The notes beneath the pieces were generated by a model. That model was not told where the DNA came from. It saw nothing but the letters and a program-made list of their open reading frames with translations, and made no database searches. From the NCBI RefSeq assembly GCF_000620065.1, contig NZ_JHVI01000020.1:1-64000 (forward strand): DNA of 64,000 nt, written 5' to 3'. Made by a program: the position numbers and the translations under genes. Every line of letters begins with the position of its first letter. Positions within the stretch are counted from its first letter, which is position 1. Shown here piece by piece: positions 8,089 through 19,234 of this stretch. Origin of the DNA: Meiothermus cerbereus DSM 11376. GTDB taxonomy: Bacteria; Deinococcota; Deinococci; Deinococcales; Thermaceae.

Positions 8089-9090
8089 ATGCTGTTTCGA
8101 AGATCCAGCAAAAATAAAATCGAAGTGACGCTGGAGGCCGAGCCCCGCCCAGCGATGCCCAGACAGCGCGAACTCCCCGCGGAGTTGTTGCGCAAGCTCG
8201 AGTTCCGGGTTTTGAGGCGGCTGGACGGTTTTTTGTTTGGCGACTACACCGGCTTTTTCTATGGCCCCAGCCTGGACCTGGCCGAGGTGCGCGAGTACCA
8301 GCCCGGCGACGAGGTACGGCGCATAGATTGGAACGTGACCGCCCGCACCGGCAAAATCCACATCCGCCAGTACCGCGAAGAGAAAGAGGTTACGGTCTGG
8401 CTGGTGGTGGACCTTTCCGCCTCGATGCGGTTTGGCACCCGTCGGGTGCTCAAGGCCGAAGAAGCGCTGGAGTTTGTGGGCACGGCGGCGGCCATTGTGG
8501 GGCGGCATGGCGATAAGGTGGGCGCGATTGGTTTTTCCGAGGCTGGGATGCGGGTGGTGCCACCTGGTACGGGTCGGCGGCAGGCCTTGCGGGTGCTGCA
8601 CCAGCTTTATGGCCTGATGTCACAGCCTGAACCCCACGGTAAAAAGGATGGGCAGGGAAAGGCCCACTCGGCCTCGCTTGAATATGCTCTCGAGTACGTC
8701 GCCAAAACCCTCAAACACCGGGCTTTGCTGTTCGTGATCTCCGACTTTCTCAACCCCCAGCCCGAGCAGGAGCCCCCCTGGGCCAAACAACTGCGACGGC
8801 TGGCCTACCGCCACGACGTGGTGGCGGTGCGCATCTTCGACCCTGCCGAAAAGGAGCTGCCCAACGTGGGTGAGCTGCGTATGCGCGACCCCGAGAGTGG
8901 CGAGGAAATCTGGCTGGACACTAGCGACCCCAGGGTGCGCCGGGCCCATGCGCTGCTGGTGCAAGCCCGCGAAGCCATGCTCGAGCGTACCCTGCGGGCG
9001 GCCCAGGTGGACGTACTCAATTTGTCCACCGCACAGGAGATTGTCGAACCGCTACTCAAGTTCACCTTGCGCAGAAGGGGGCGAAGATGA
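8089..9090 (+). CDS. DUF58 domain protein of the MoxR-VWA cluster
   Basis: A 333-aa protein with the DUF58 signature REYQPGDEVRRIDWNVTAR around residue 70, followed by a VWA-like core whose metal site reads VDLSASM. DUF58 proteins are regular partners of MoxR ATPases and are thought to be their VWA-type clients or adaptors. It is soluble by sequence, with a basic N-terminus. Its stop codon overlaps the start of the next gene by four bases (ATGA), which indicates translational coupling. Precise function is not established for the family. Confidence 0.88.
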   Translation: MLFRRSSKNKIEVTLEAEPRPAMPRQRELPAELLRKLEFRVLRRLDGFLFGDYTGFFYGPSLDLAEVREYQPGDEVRRIDWNVTARTGKIHIRQYREEKEVTVWLVVDLSASMRFGTRRVLKAEEALEFVGTAAAIVGRHGDKVGAIGFSEAGMRVVPPGTGRRQALRVLHQLYGLMSQPEPHGKKDGQGKAHSASLEYALEYVAKTLKHRALLFVISDFLNPQPEQEPPWAKQLRRLAYRHDVVAVRIFDPAEKELPNVGELRMRDPESGEEIWLDTSDPRVRRAHALLVQAREAMLERTLRAAQVDVLNLSTAQEIVEPLLKFTLRRRGRR

Positions 9091-10151
9091 GCTTTACCTG
9101 GCCGGTATTTTTGTGGCTGATGTTGCTTTTCCCCCTATTTATCGGTTTTCTGGTCTGGGCCAGCCGACGGCGAGAGCGCACGGCCCAGGCCTTTGCCGAT
9201 GCAAGGCTGCGCGCGGTGGTGGTGCGTCAGCCGCCCAAAGCCCACCTGCGCTGGCCCCTGGCCTTGCAACTGCTGGCCCTGTTTCTGCTCCTGCTTGCTG
9301 GAGCCCGGCCGGTAGCCAGCCTACCCCTGCCCAGCAACAAAGCCGCGGTGGTGCTGGCGGTGGATACCTCGCGCTCCATGCTGGCCTCAGATCTCAATCC
9401 TAGCCGCCTGGAAGCCGCCAAGGCCACGGCGCGCAAGTTTATCGAACTGGCCCCGGCCACCACCCAGATTGGGCTGGTCAGCTTTTCCGACTCGGCCTCG
9501 GCCCTGGTGATGCCCACCACCGACCGAGTAAAGCTGCTGGAAGCCATAGACCGCCTCAAACCAGCCCAGAACACCTCCATCGAGAACGCCATCGTGACTG
9601 GGGTGCGAATGCTGCCGGGGCGCCGAGAACTCAAACCCCCTGCCGAGTTGCAACCGCCCGGCCTGAGTCAGTCCGACCCTTTGCAAGGCATACCCGACCT
9701 GCCTGTGCCAGAGCAGCGCCAGCCTCCAGCCGACCTACCGCCAGGGAGTGTGGTGATCCTGTCGGATGGGGCCTCCAACGTGAGCACCAACCCTAGCCTT
9801 CCCACCCGTAACCGCCTCGAGATCGCCGCGCGTTTTGCTAAAACTGCCAACGTTAAACTTTATACCTTTCCCATGGGCCAGCCAGGCGGAACCGTAATGC
9901 AGATTGAGGGCCGCAGCTACTATGTTCCCTTTGAGCCCAGGAACCTCGAGCAACTGGCCCAGGCCACGGGCGGTAAAAACACCTACCCACCCACGGAGGA
10001 GGCCCTAAAAGCGATTGTTAAAGAGCTGGGCGTGGTTATTCGCTGGGAGGGCGTCAAGACCGAGATTTCTTCGCTGCTTTCGGCCCTGGCTGCTTTACTC
10101 ATGATTATGGGTGCTGGCCTGAGCCTGCGCTGGCAGCGGCGGGTGCCGTAG
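9087..10151 (+). CDS. VWA-domain membrane protein (BatA/BatB type), first copy
   Basis: A 354-aa membrane protein: two N-terminal helices (about 5-25 and 53-70), a VWA domain with the MIDAS motif DTSRSM and the later T and D of the metal site in ILSDGA, and a C-terminal helix. A proline-rich insert (about residues 175-215) between the MIDAS loop and the ILSDGA strand is longer than in the second copy. Such proteins form an envelope complex with MoxR in several phyla and have been linked to stress tolerance. The start overlaps the DUF58 stop as ATGA. Role assigned by family and context only. Confidence 0.85.
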   Translation: MSFTWPVFLWLMLLFPLFIGFLVWASRRRERTAQAFADARLRAVVVRQPPKAHLRWPLALQLLALFLLLLAGARPVASLPLPSNKAAVVLAVDTSRSMLASDLNPSRLEAAKATARKFIELAPATTQIGLVSFSDSASALVMPTTDRVKLLEAIDRLKPAQNTSIENAIVTGVRMLPGRRELKPPAELQPPGLSQSDPLQGIPDLPVPEQRQPPADLPPGSVVILSDGASNVSTNPSLPTRNRLEIAARFAKTANVKLYTFPMGQPGGTVMQIEGRSYYVPFEPRNLEQLAQATGGKNTYPPTEEALKAIVKELGVVIRWEGVKTEISSLLSALAALLMIMGAGLSLRWQRRVP

Positions 10152-10236
10152 AGAAGGTGGGGTTTCCGATGGCTGTTTTGGCAGAAAACCTTAGTGGTAT
10201 GACCTGGAGTTGGTAAGAAGACGGTAGGTGGTCTGA

Positions 10237-11196
10237 ATGGTTTTTATGTGGCCTTGGGCGCTGATCTTGCTGATGCTGCTGCTGCTGCTGGTCTGGTGGT
10301 ACCTGAAGGGCCTGCGCCTGCCAAGCGAGGCTGTGGCGTTTTACCCGGAGCTGGCTTTACTGCGAAAGGCTAGCCGCACAACCCAACGCTGGTACCAACA
10401 CCTACCGGCCGGGCTCTACCTGCTGGCCTTGCTGGCCGCGCTCTTAGCGCTGGCCCGCCCCAGCCTAATGGTGCCGCAGGCCGACCCCAGGGCGGCGGTG
10501 GTTCTGGCGGTGGATATTAGCCGCTCAATGCAAGCCACCGATGTGCAACCAAGCCGTTTTGAAGCAGCCAGAGCGGCCCTGCGTACCTTCATCCGCGAGC
10601 TACCGGAAGGTACACGGGTGGCCTTAGTGACCTTTTCCCGCGATGCCCAGCTGGTGGTACCCCTCACCACCGACCGGAGGCGCTTGCTGGAAGCGGTAGA
10701 TTTCTTAGAGCTCAACCTGGGCACCGCCATAGGCGACGCTATCCTGGAAAGCATTGCGGCCCTGCCCCCCCTTTCTGAGCGGGCCGATGCACCTGACCCC
10801 AAGAGTCTGGCTACCATTATTCTGCTAACTGATGGCCGTAGCCTGGCTGGGGTGGATCCGATCGAAGCAGCTTACGAGGCAGCCCGATTGAAGATTCGTG
10901 TCCATGCGATAGGAATTGGCCGCACCACAGAAGGCCCGGTTCCGGGACTGCCCGAACATTATGCGCTGGCCGCACAGTTCGATGAAGAAGTGCTCAAGGA
11001 GATTGCCCGGGTGGGCGAGGGGGAGTACTTCTATGTGGACTCCGCCAGCAAGCTCAAGGATGCCTACCGCAACCTGACCCGACAGATGACCTGGCGGGTG
11101 CGTCAGGACGAGGTGTCCGCGCTGTTTGCTCTGCTGGCAGGGGGCTTCCTGATGCTCAGCCTGGGGCTGTCCCAGCTCCGCCGCAGGGTGAGTTGA
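10237..11196 (+). CDS. VWA-domain membrane protein (BatA/BatB type), second copy
   Basis: A 319-aa paralogue of the preceding gene with the same layout: N-terminal helices (about 5-22 and 55-75), VWA domain with MIDAS motif DISRSM, the strand ILLTDGR and a final membrane helix before a basic tail. Two VWA membrane proteins in series match the BatA-BatB pair of Bat operons. An 85-base gap separates it from the first copy; AGGTGG lies nine bases before the ATG. A second in-frame ATG three codons in is possible. The family is sure; the cellular role is inferred. Confidence 0.85.
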   Translation: MVFMWPWALILLMLLLLLVWWYLKGLRLPSEAVAFYPELALLRKASRTTQRWYQHLPAGLYLLALLAALLALARPSLMVPQADPRAAVVLAVDISRSMQATDVQPSRFEAARAALRTFIRELPEGTRVALVTFSRDAQLVVPLTTDRRRLLEAVDFLELNLGTAIGDAILESIAALPPLSERADAPDPKSLATIILLTDGRSLAGVDPIEAAYEAARLKIRVHAIGIGRTTEGPVPGLPEHYALAAQFDEEVLKEIARVGEGEYFYVDSASKLKDAYRNLTRQMTWRVRQDEVSALFALLAGGFLMLSLGLSQLRRRVS

Positions 11197-11209
11197 CCCA
11201 AAGGCGGCC

Positions 11210-11818
11210 TCAGGCCTCTGCGCTGCTACCGGAAAACGAGCCCTGCCGCATGAGGGCCTGGGCCAGCTCGAGCCGCGCGACCAACGAAGGCGCTTCCAGC
11301 AACGCCTGCCGGTCTTGAGCGGGAACCCGCAGGTTCACGCACAGAAAAGAAGCCTGGTAGAGGGGATCGTCGGGCAGGTTGGCGATGGCCTCTTCCAGCG
11401 CCCCTGGATCGGCGACCCCGGCCATATAGCTGCGGAAAGCGTCCATGGCATCCCAGGCTGCCACAATTTCCTCGCTGCGGGCGTTGCGCTCGAGCGGATA
11501 AGGAATATCCAGGGTGGTTTGGTAAAGGTTTTTCTCGAACACGCCTACCCCCTCCACGCGGCAGCGCTCACCCCCTCGACACACGATGTTGAAGGTGCCG
11601 TCGGGATTTTCCGAGGCTGCCAGCAAGTCCACGTAGCCCCCCACCTCCCGAATGCCGTCCTGGGTTGCCAGGGTAATCACAAATCGGCGCTGCTCCTCAC
11701 CCTGGGCCAGCAAGTCCCGTACCATCTGCTTGTAGCGCTCCTCGAAAATATAAAGGGGAATCAAGAGCCCTGGAAACACCACGGTCTCGGGAAGGGGGAA
11801 GAGGGGAAGGCGCTTCAC
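11210..11818 (-). CDS. LON substrate-binding domain protein
   Basis: A 202-aa protein made only of the N-terminal substrate-recognition domain of Lon proteases: it opens with LPLFPLPETVVFPG and continues with LYIFEERYKQM, both hallmarks of the LON/PUA-like fold. There is no AAA+ or protease domain, so it cannot degrade proteins itself; stand-alone forms are widespread and of unclear function, perhaps binding substrates for Lon. It is the last gene of the minus-strand island, 47 bases beyond the FlK-like thioesterase, and its 3' end faces the VWA genes. Confidence 0.85.
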   Translation of the reverse strand: MKRLPLFPLPETVVFPGLLIPLYIFEERYKQMVRDLLAQGEEQRRFVITLATQDGIREVGGYVDLLAASENPDGTFNIVCRGGERCRVEGVGVFEKNLYQTTLDIPYPLERNARSEEIVAAWDAMDAFRSYMAGVADPGALEEAIANLPDDPLYQASFLCVNLRVPAQDRQALLEAPSLVARLELAQALMRQGSFSGSSAEA

Positions 11819-11865
11819 GGTATCAGATTAAGGGATGCGAGGCTGGGCTTGCAAAAAACAGGTCT

Positions 11866-12296
11866 CTAGTTGCGGTGTTGTTGCCAACGCTCCTCGAGCT
11901 TCCCGAAAATCCGCAGCAGCTTGGCCTTGGGCAGAATCACCTGCTCGGTGGAGCCCTCGCCAATCCGGTCGCCTAGCTCGTTCCAGGCGGTGCAACGGGC
12001 ATATACGCGGTTGCCTTCGGTGTGGGTGTGTTCTGCTATGATCCGCACCTTCATGCCCGGCAGGGCCGAGGCCAGATGATCCACGCTCACCTTGGAGCCA
12101 ATGCCCTCCTCGCCCTCTTCCAAAAAGGGCAGGATGATTTTGCGCCCGGCCAGTTCCATGTGCTTGGCCATCCAGTAGGTGGCATAGACCGGGTGCAGCT
12201 TGCCCAGTTGGGGGTCGTCGGGATGCTCGAAGTCTACGGTCATCTCGTCGGTGACCACCGTCTCGAAAGTGGCCTGGTAGCCAGGGGGAATGGGTT

Positions 12297-12300
<4 letters not shown>
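11866..12300 (-). CDS. FlK-like (fluoroacetyl-CoA thioesterase family) hot-dog thioesterase
   Basis: Small hot-dog-fold protein (144 aa) with the family pattern of FlK-type acyl-CoA thioesterases: LHPVYATYWMAKHMEL, LPFLEEGEEGIGS with a glutamate, and AEHTHTEGNRV with the histidine of the active site. These enzymes hydrolyse small acyl-CoA esters and probably free coenzyme A trapped as dead-end thioesters. Its ATG overlaps the paaK stop by four bases, which ties it to phenylacetyl-CoA metabolism. Phenylacetyl-CoA or a ring-cleavage CoA ester would be a sensible substrate, but that is inference. Confidence 0.75.
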
Positions 12301-13643
<1,343 letters not shown>

Positions 13644-13655
13644 AAGCACCTCGAA

Positions 13656-14138
13656 CTAGAGCTTGAGCTTCATGCCCTCGTGGCTGGAGATGAAGCCCAG
13701 GCGTTGATAAAAACGATGGGCGTCGCGGCGCGACTTATGGGTGGTGAGCTGCACCAGGGTACAGCCGCGCTGCCGGGCCTGCTCGATGGCCCATTGCATG
13801 ACCACCCGGCCCAGGCCCTGGTTGCGCAGGCTGTGGTCAATCCGTACCGCTTCGATCTGGGCCCGCCAGGCACCCTGTAGCGACATGCCGGGAATAAAGC
13901 TGAGCTGAAAGGTGCCCACGATGCGGCCCGCCTGCTCCACCACCGCCAAAAACTGGTGGGGGTCAGCCTCGATGGCCTCGAAGGCCTGGTAGTAGCGCTC
14001 GGGCAGGGGTTGGGTGAGGGCTTCTCGAGTACGTCCCAGCGGGTCGTCGGCCAGGAGCCGGACGATCTCGGGTACGTCATCCCGTCGGGCCCGGCGAATC
14101 AGGCCGTGGCCTTCGGGCAAGGGAAAGACCTCGCTCAT
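13656..14138 (-). CDS. GNAT-family N-acetyltransferase
   Basis: A 160-aa acetyltransferase with the acetyl-CoA pyrophosphate loop RNQGLGRVVM and the C-terminal FYQRLGF motif. The closest look is to small GNAT enzymes that acetylate amines or amino acids; substrate unknown. A longer frame upstream lies inside the SDR gene; the ATG at 14138 overlaps the SDR stop by four bases and matches where the GNAT fold begins. It sits between an SDR and paaK, so it may only be co-transcribed rather than part of phenylacetate breakdown. Confidence 0.8.
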   Translation of the reverse strand: MSEVFPLPEGHGLIRRARRDDVPEIVRLLADDPLGRTREALTQPLPERYYQAFEAIEADPHQFLAVVEQAGRIVGTFQLSFIPGMSLQGAWRAQIEAVRIDHSLRNQGLGRVVMQWAIEQARQRGCTLVQLTTHKSRRDAHRFYQRLGFISSHEGMKLKL

Positions 14139-14884
14139 AGGGCGGTCATCCCTCCATCTACGGCCAGCACCTGCCCGGTCACATAGTCCGAGGCCGGGCT
14201 GCACAGGTACAAAGCGGCGGCAGCCAGCTCACCGGTCTGGCCGATGCGGCCCAGTGGGGTGCGCTCCCGCACCAGCTGCTCGGTGCGGGCCAGCAGCTTC
14301 TCGGTCATGCGGGTGGGGAAGAACCCCGGCGCCAGGGCATTAACCCGGATGCCAAAAGGCCCCCACTTGACCGCCAGGTCGCGCGTAAGCGCGATGAGCG
14401 CGCCCTTGGAGGCCGAGTAAGCGGCGGCGTCCATTACCTCGCTGGGGCTTCCGGCCAGGCCCGCGACCGAGGCGATGTGGAGGATTTTGCCATAGCCTCG
14501 AGCCTTCATACCGCGGGCGGCGATCCTCGAGGCCAAAAAAGCCCCGGTGACGTTGATGTCCAGCACCTCGCGGATTTTTTCCACCGGCACTTCCAGCGCG
14601 TCCTGGCCCCAGGTCACCCCGGCGGCGTTGACCAAAATGTCCACCGGGCCCACACGGGCAAAGGCGGCCTCGAGGCTCCCTTCATCCTGTACGTTGCCCA
14701 CCAGGGGGATGGCGTCGGGGATGAGCTTCAGGGCCTCGGCAAAAAAGCTTTCGCGCCGGGCCAGCAAGGCCACTTTGGCCCCGGCCTCCCGTAGCCCATA
14801 GGCGATTTCCAGACCCAGGCCCCTCGAGCCCCCGGTCACGAGGGCGGTTTTACCTTGTAGATTAAACTGCTCCAGGATTTTCAT
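14135..14884 (-). CDS. Short-chain dehydrogenase/reductase (SDR)
   Basis: Classical SDR of 249 aa: cofactor motif TGGSRGLG (residues 15-22), the NAAG segment, catalytic Ser in ASVAG and the YSASK motif with Tyr and Lys. The ending DYVTGQVLAVDGGMTAL is typical of FabG/gluconate-5-dehydrogenase-like enzymes. The reaction is NAD(P)-dependent alcohol/ketone conversion. Translation from the ATG at 14884 gives a normal family N-terminus; the longer frame upstream shows no similarity. The gene follows the thiolase with a 208-base gap and may reduce or oxidise a hydroxyacyl intermediate, which the sequence alone cannot show. Confidence 0.88.
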   Translation of the reverse strand: MKILEQFNLQGKTALVTGGSRGLGLEIAYGLREAGAKVALLARRESFFAEALKLIPDAIPLVGNVQDEGSLEAAFARVGPVDILVNAAGVTWGQDALEVPVEKIREVLDINVTGAFLASRIAARGMKARGYGKILHIASVAGLAGSPSEVMDAAAYSASKGALIALTRDLAVKWGPFGIRVNALAPGFFPTRMTEKLLARTEQLVRERTPLGRIGQTGELAAAALYLCSPASDYVTGQVLAVDGGMTAL

Positions 14885-15092
14885 ATATTCCGATGATACG
14901 CCGTAGGCTGCGTTTTCGGGATGAGGTGTCTGATATGACCCCGCCTGAATCGTTGCGTTAGGGACAGGTCGCGGCACCATCGTTTTTCAGGCTGCTGCTA
15001 CCCGCGCTTCAGGCGGGGGCCCCAGAAGGAGAATAAACCACATTTCTTACTGACAGGAAATCTGCTTAATTTGTTCTTTTTGCTGGGGTTCA

Positions 15093-16304
<1,212 letters not shown>

Positions 16305-16353
16305 GTGTTTTACCTTACTGGATTCTTGTGGGCAAGCGCCTTCTGCGAACGGA

Positions 16354-16731
16354 CTAGCGCTCGGCCACGAAGCGAAAGACCGTGCCGGTAAACAGCGCCA
16401 CCACGCGCTCTTGGTTGCGAATCTCGATGCGGTAGGTGGCGGTGCGCTGGCCCAGGTTTTCTTCGCTGGCGTGGGCTTCTAAGTGTTCACCCGCTTTTAC
16501 CGCTTTGAAGTACTGCATCTGGGTGGTAAGGGCTACGGCTGGGGTGCCGTGTGAGTTGGAGGCCAGGGCAAAAGCCGCATCGGCCAGGCTGTAGAGAAAA
16601 CCGCCGTGGCAGTTGCCGTGGATGTTGAGGTGCTCGGGTTTCACCTGGGCCGTCACCACCGCTCGGCCAGGCTCGAGCAACCGGGTCTGTAGGCCCAGTA
16701 ACTGCATATAGGGGTCGATAGTTGCGCGCAT
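16354..16731 (-). CDS. paaI: PaaI-type hydroxyphenylacetyl-CoA thioesterase
   Basis: Hot-dog thioesterase (125 aa) with the PaaI hallmark HGNCHGGFLYSLADAAFAL, including the catalytic Asn/Asp region. PaaI hydrolyses phenylacetyl-CoA and ring-hydroxylated derivatives that would otherwise trap coenzyme A, acting as a rescue enzyme of the paa pathway. The start lies two bases from the livF stop, so it is translated with the transporter genes. Length and motif match family members; identity is confident. Confidence 0.92.
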   Translation of the reverse strand: MRATIDPYMQLLGLQTRLLEPGRAVVTAQVKPEHLNIHGNCHGGFLYSLADAAFALASNSHGTPAVALTTQMQYFKAVKAGEHLEAHASEENLGQRTATYRIEIRNQERVVALFTGTVFRFVAER

Positions 16732-16733
16732 GG

Positions 16734-17465
16734 TCAGGCTTCGGTTTTGCTGCGGATGCCCAGGTACGACTCAATTACCCGGGGGTCGTGGAGCAGATCC
16801 TGGCCGCGGCCCTCCATGACCAGCTCGCCGGCCTCGAGCACATAGCCCCGGTCGGCCAGCTTGAGAGCCATGCGGGCGTTTTGTTCCACCACCAAAATGG
16901 GCGTGCCCTGGGCCTTGAGTTCGCCCAGGATATGAAAAATCTCCTGCACGATCAGGGGGGCCAGTCCCAGGCTGGGCTCGTCGAGCAAGAGCAGTTTGGG
17001 CCGGGCCATCAGGGCCCGCCCAATGGCCAGCATCTGCTGCTCCCCCCCGGACATGGTGCCGGCCAGCTGTTTGCGGCGCTCTTTCAAGCGAGGGAAGAGG
17101 GTATAGACGCGCTCGAGGTCCTCCCGGATGCCCTTTTCGCGCCGCTGGAAGCGGGTAAAGGCCCCCAGCAGCAGGTTGTCTTCCACCTCCATCGAGGCGA
17201 ACAGCTCGCGTTTTTCGGGTACCATCACCAGGCCCTGGACGGCCAGGGCCTCGGGGCTGCGACGGGTCAAGCTCTGTCCTTGGTAGCGCACCGTTCCGCT
17301 GCTGCTGGCCAGACCCAGAATCCCCTTCAGGGTGCTGCTCTTGCCCGCCCCGTTGGGGCCGATCAGCGTGATGGCCTCGCCGGCACCCACCGAAAGCGAG
17401 AGGTGGCGCACGGCTTCCACGGCCCCGTAGCGCACGGTCAGGTTCTGCACTTCCAGCACGCTCAT
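16734..17465 (-). CDS. livF: Branched-chain-type ABC transporter ATP-binding protein (LivF)
   Basis: Second ATPase (243 aa) of a hydrophobic amino acid (HAAT) uptake transporter. Walker A GPNGAGKSS, signature MSGGEQQML, Walker B LLLLDEPSLGL and the typical VVEQNARMALKLADRGYVLE tail are present. It overlaps the upstream livM-livG fusion by four bases. Because the transporter lies between paaH and paaI, it may import aromatic acids (phenylacetate or 4-hydroxyphenylacetate) rather than leucine; that is inferred from context. Confidence 0.9.
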   Translation of the reverse strand: MSVLEVQNLTVRYGAVEAVRHLSLSVGAGEAITLIGPNGAGKSSTLKGILGLASSSGTVRYQGQSLTRRSPEALAVQGLVMVPEKRELFASMEVEDNLLLGAFTRFQRREKGIREDLERVYTLFPRLKERRKQLAGTMSGGEQQMLAIGRALMARPKLLLLDEPSLGLAPLIVQEIFHILGELKAQGTPILVVEQNARMALKLADRGYVLEAGELVMEGRGQDLLHDPRVIESYLGIRSKTEA

Positions 17466-19234
17466 GCGGCCTCCCCTAAGTAGGCCTCGATCACCCTGGG
17501 GTTCTTCTGCACTTCGGCGGGGGTGCCTTCGGCCAGCTTTTCCCCATAATGCATCACCACCACCCGGTCTACCAGCCCCATCACCAGGTCCATGTCGTGA
17601 TCCACCAAAAGCACCGTCACGCCTTCATTCACCAACTTGCGAATCAGGGCGGCAAACTGGCGTTTTTCGCCAGCCCTGAGCCCGGCGGCGGGTTCGTCCA
17701 GGAGTAGCACCTCGGGCCTCGAGGCCAGCGCCCGGGCAATTTCCAGCAAGCGCAGCTGACCGATGGCCAGCCCCTCGGCTTTCTGGTGGGCAATCTGGGC
17801 CAGGCCTACCCGCTCCAGCGCCCGGTAGGCTTCCGCCAAAGCGGCCTCTTCTTCGGCTCTGGATAGCCCAAACATGGAAGCGGCAATGCCGCTTCTGGTA
17901 CGCGCGTAGGTGCCCAGGGCTGCGTTCTCCAGCACCGTCATCTCGGGGAAGAGGTGGGGGTGCTGGAAGGTACGGGCGATGCCGAGCCGGTGTACCTCGT
18001 AGGGCGTGCGGCTGGAGATGGTCTGGCCCCTAAACCGCACCGTGCCCTTGCTGGGCGCATAGACCGAGGTAATCATGTTAAAGCAGGTGGACTTGCCCGC
18101 CCCGTTGGGGCCAATCAGGGCCAGAATCTCGCCCCGGCGAAGCTGAAAGCTCATGCCATTGACGGCCAGCAGGCCGCCGAAACTTTTACTTAAGTTGTCC
18201 ACCTCGAGCAGCACCTCACCCGGCTGGCCCGAAGCGACCCGAGCGGGAAGACCACTACCGCTTGGGTTTTGTGGTCTTGCGCGAGGCAAGTAACGCTCCA
18301 AGAAAGGCCACAGCCCCTTGGGGGCGAACATCAGGATCAGCACCAGGATCAGGCCATAGGCAATGATTTCATAATTGCCGGTGCGCCCAAAGATGCGCGG
18401 CAGCAGGCCCTTGAGCACTTCCTCGAGGCCCGTCACCAGCCCCGCACCTAGGATGACCCCCGGAATGCTACCCACCCCCCCGGCCACCGCGGCAATCAGG
18501 TATTTGATGGAGGCATCCAGGCTAAACGGTGTGGGGTTGATGAACTTCTGGTAGTGCACGTAAAGCCAGCCCGCCACACCGGCGTAAATGGCCGAGAGCA
18601 CGAACACCTGTAGCTTGAGTACCGCCGGATTGACGCCAAAACTGGCCGCGGCGATGGCGTCGCCCTTGGAAGCCCGCATGGCCCGCCCAGTTCGACTGTT
18701 GGTCAGGTTCCAGGCCACCCAGGCGCCCAGCAGCACAAAAGACCAGGCCAGATAGAAGTAGCTTCTGCTGTCGTTCAAGCTCCAACTAAACACAGAAATG
18801 CTTGGAACCCCGCGCAAACCGGTGTGCCCTCCAGTAAGGCCGATCCAGCTCCCCATGACAATATAGAGGGCCATACACCAGGCAATGGTGGAGAGGGGTA
18901 GATAGTGCCCCTTGAGGCGGGCTGTAATGCCCCCCAGCACCACCGCACCCAGCACCGCAACCAGCACCCCTAGCGGCAGGGTCAGCCAGGGGTTCCAACC
19001 CTGGCCGATGGTCAGAAGGGCGCTGGCGTATGCAGACAACCCCATAAAGGCAGCCTGACCAAAGCTGGTCATGCCCGAAAGGCCCGTTAGCAGATAAAGC
19101 CCCAGGGCCACCAGTGCGCCAAAAGCAATGTAGTTGCCCACGGTCAGGTAAAACGAGGTGGCGGGCAGCAACAGCGGTAACAGCAGCAAGATGACAACTG
19201 CCGCCAGGGTGAAGGGGGATACCCTAAAGTTCAT
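17462..19234 (-). CDS. livM: Fused LivM permease - LivG ATPase
   Basis: One 590-aa polypeptide combines a LivM-type permease (about residues 1-315, roughly ten hydrophobic segments, with GLSGMTSFGQAAFMG) and a LivG-type ATPase (about 338-590, Walker A GPNGAGKST, signature LAIGQLRLLEIA, Walker B LLLDEPAAGL). In most bacteria these are separate genes. The junction is a short Pro/Gly/Ser-rich linker. The longer upstream frame overlaps livH; the ATG at 19234 shares one base with the livH stop (TGATG) and was chosen. The frame is continuous, so this is a real fusion unless the sequence has an error. Confidence 0.9.
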   Translation of the reverse strand: MNFRVSPFTLAAVVILLLLPLLLPATSFYLTVGNYIAFGALVALGLYLLTGLSGMTSFGQAAFMGLSAYASALLTIGQGWNPWLTLPLGVLVAVLGAVVLGGITARLKGHYLPLSTIAWCMALYIVMGSWIGLTGGHTGLRGVPSISVFSWSLNDSRSYFYLAWSFVLLGAWVAWNLTNSRTGRAMRASKGDAIAAASFGVNPAVLKLQVFVLSAIYAGVAGWLYVHYQKFINPTPFSLDASIKYLIAAVAGGVGSIPGVILGAGLVTGLEEVLKGLLPRIFGRTGNYEIIAYGLILVLILMFAPKGLWPFLERYLPRARPQNPSGSGLPARVASGQPGEVLLEVDNLSKSFGGLLAVNGMSFQLRRGEILALIGPNGAGKSTCFNMITSVYAPSKGTVRFRGQTISSRTPYEVHRLGIARTFQHPHLFPEMTVLENAALGTYARTRSGIAASMFGLSRAEEEAALAEAYRALERVGLAQIAHQKAEGLAIGQLRLLEIARALASRPEVLLLDEPAAGLRAGEKRQFAALIRKLVNEGVTVLLVDHDMDLVMGLVDRVVVMHYGEKLAEGTPAEVQKNPRVIEAYLGEAA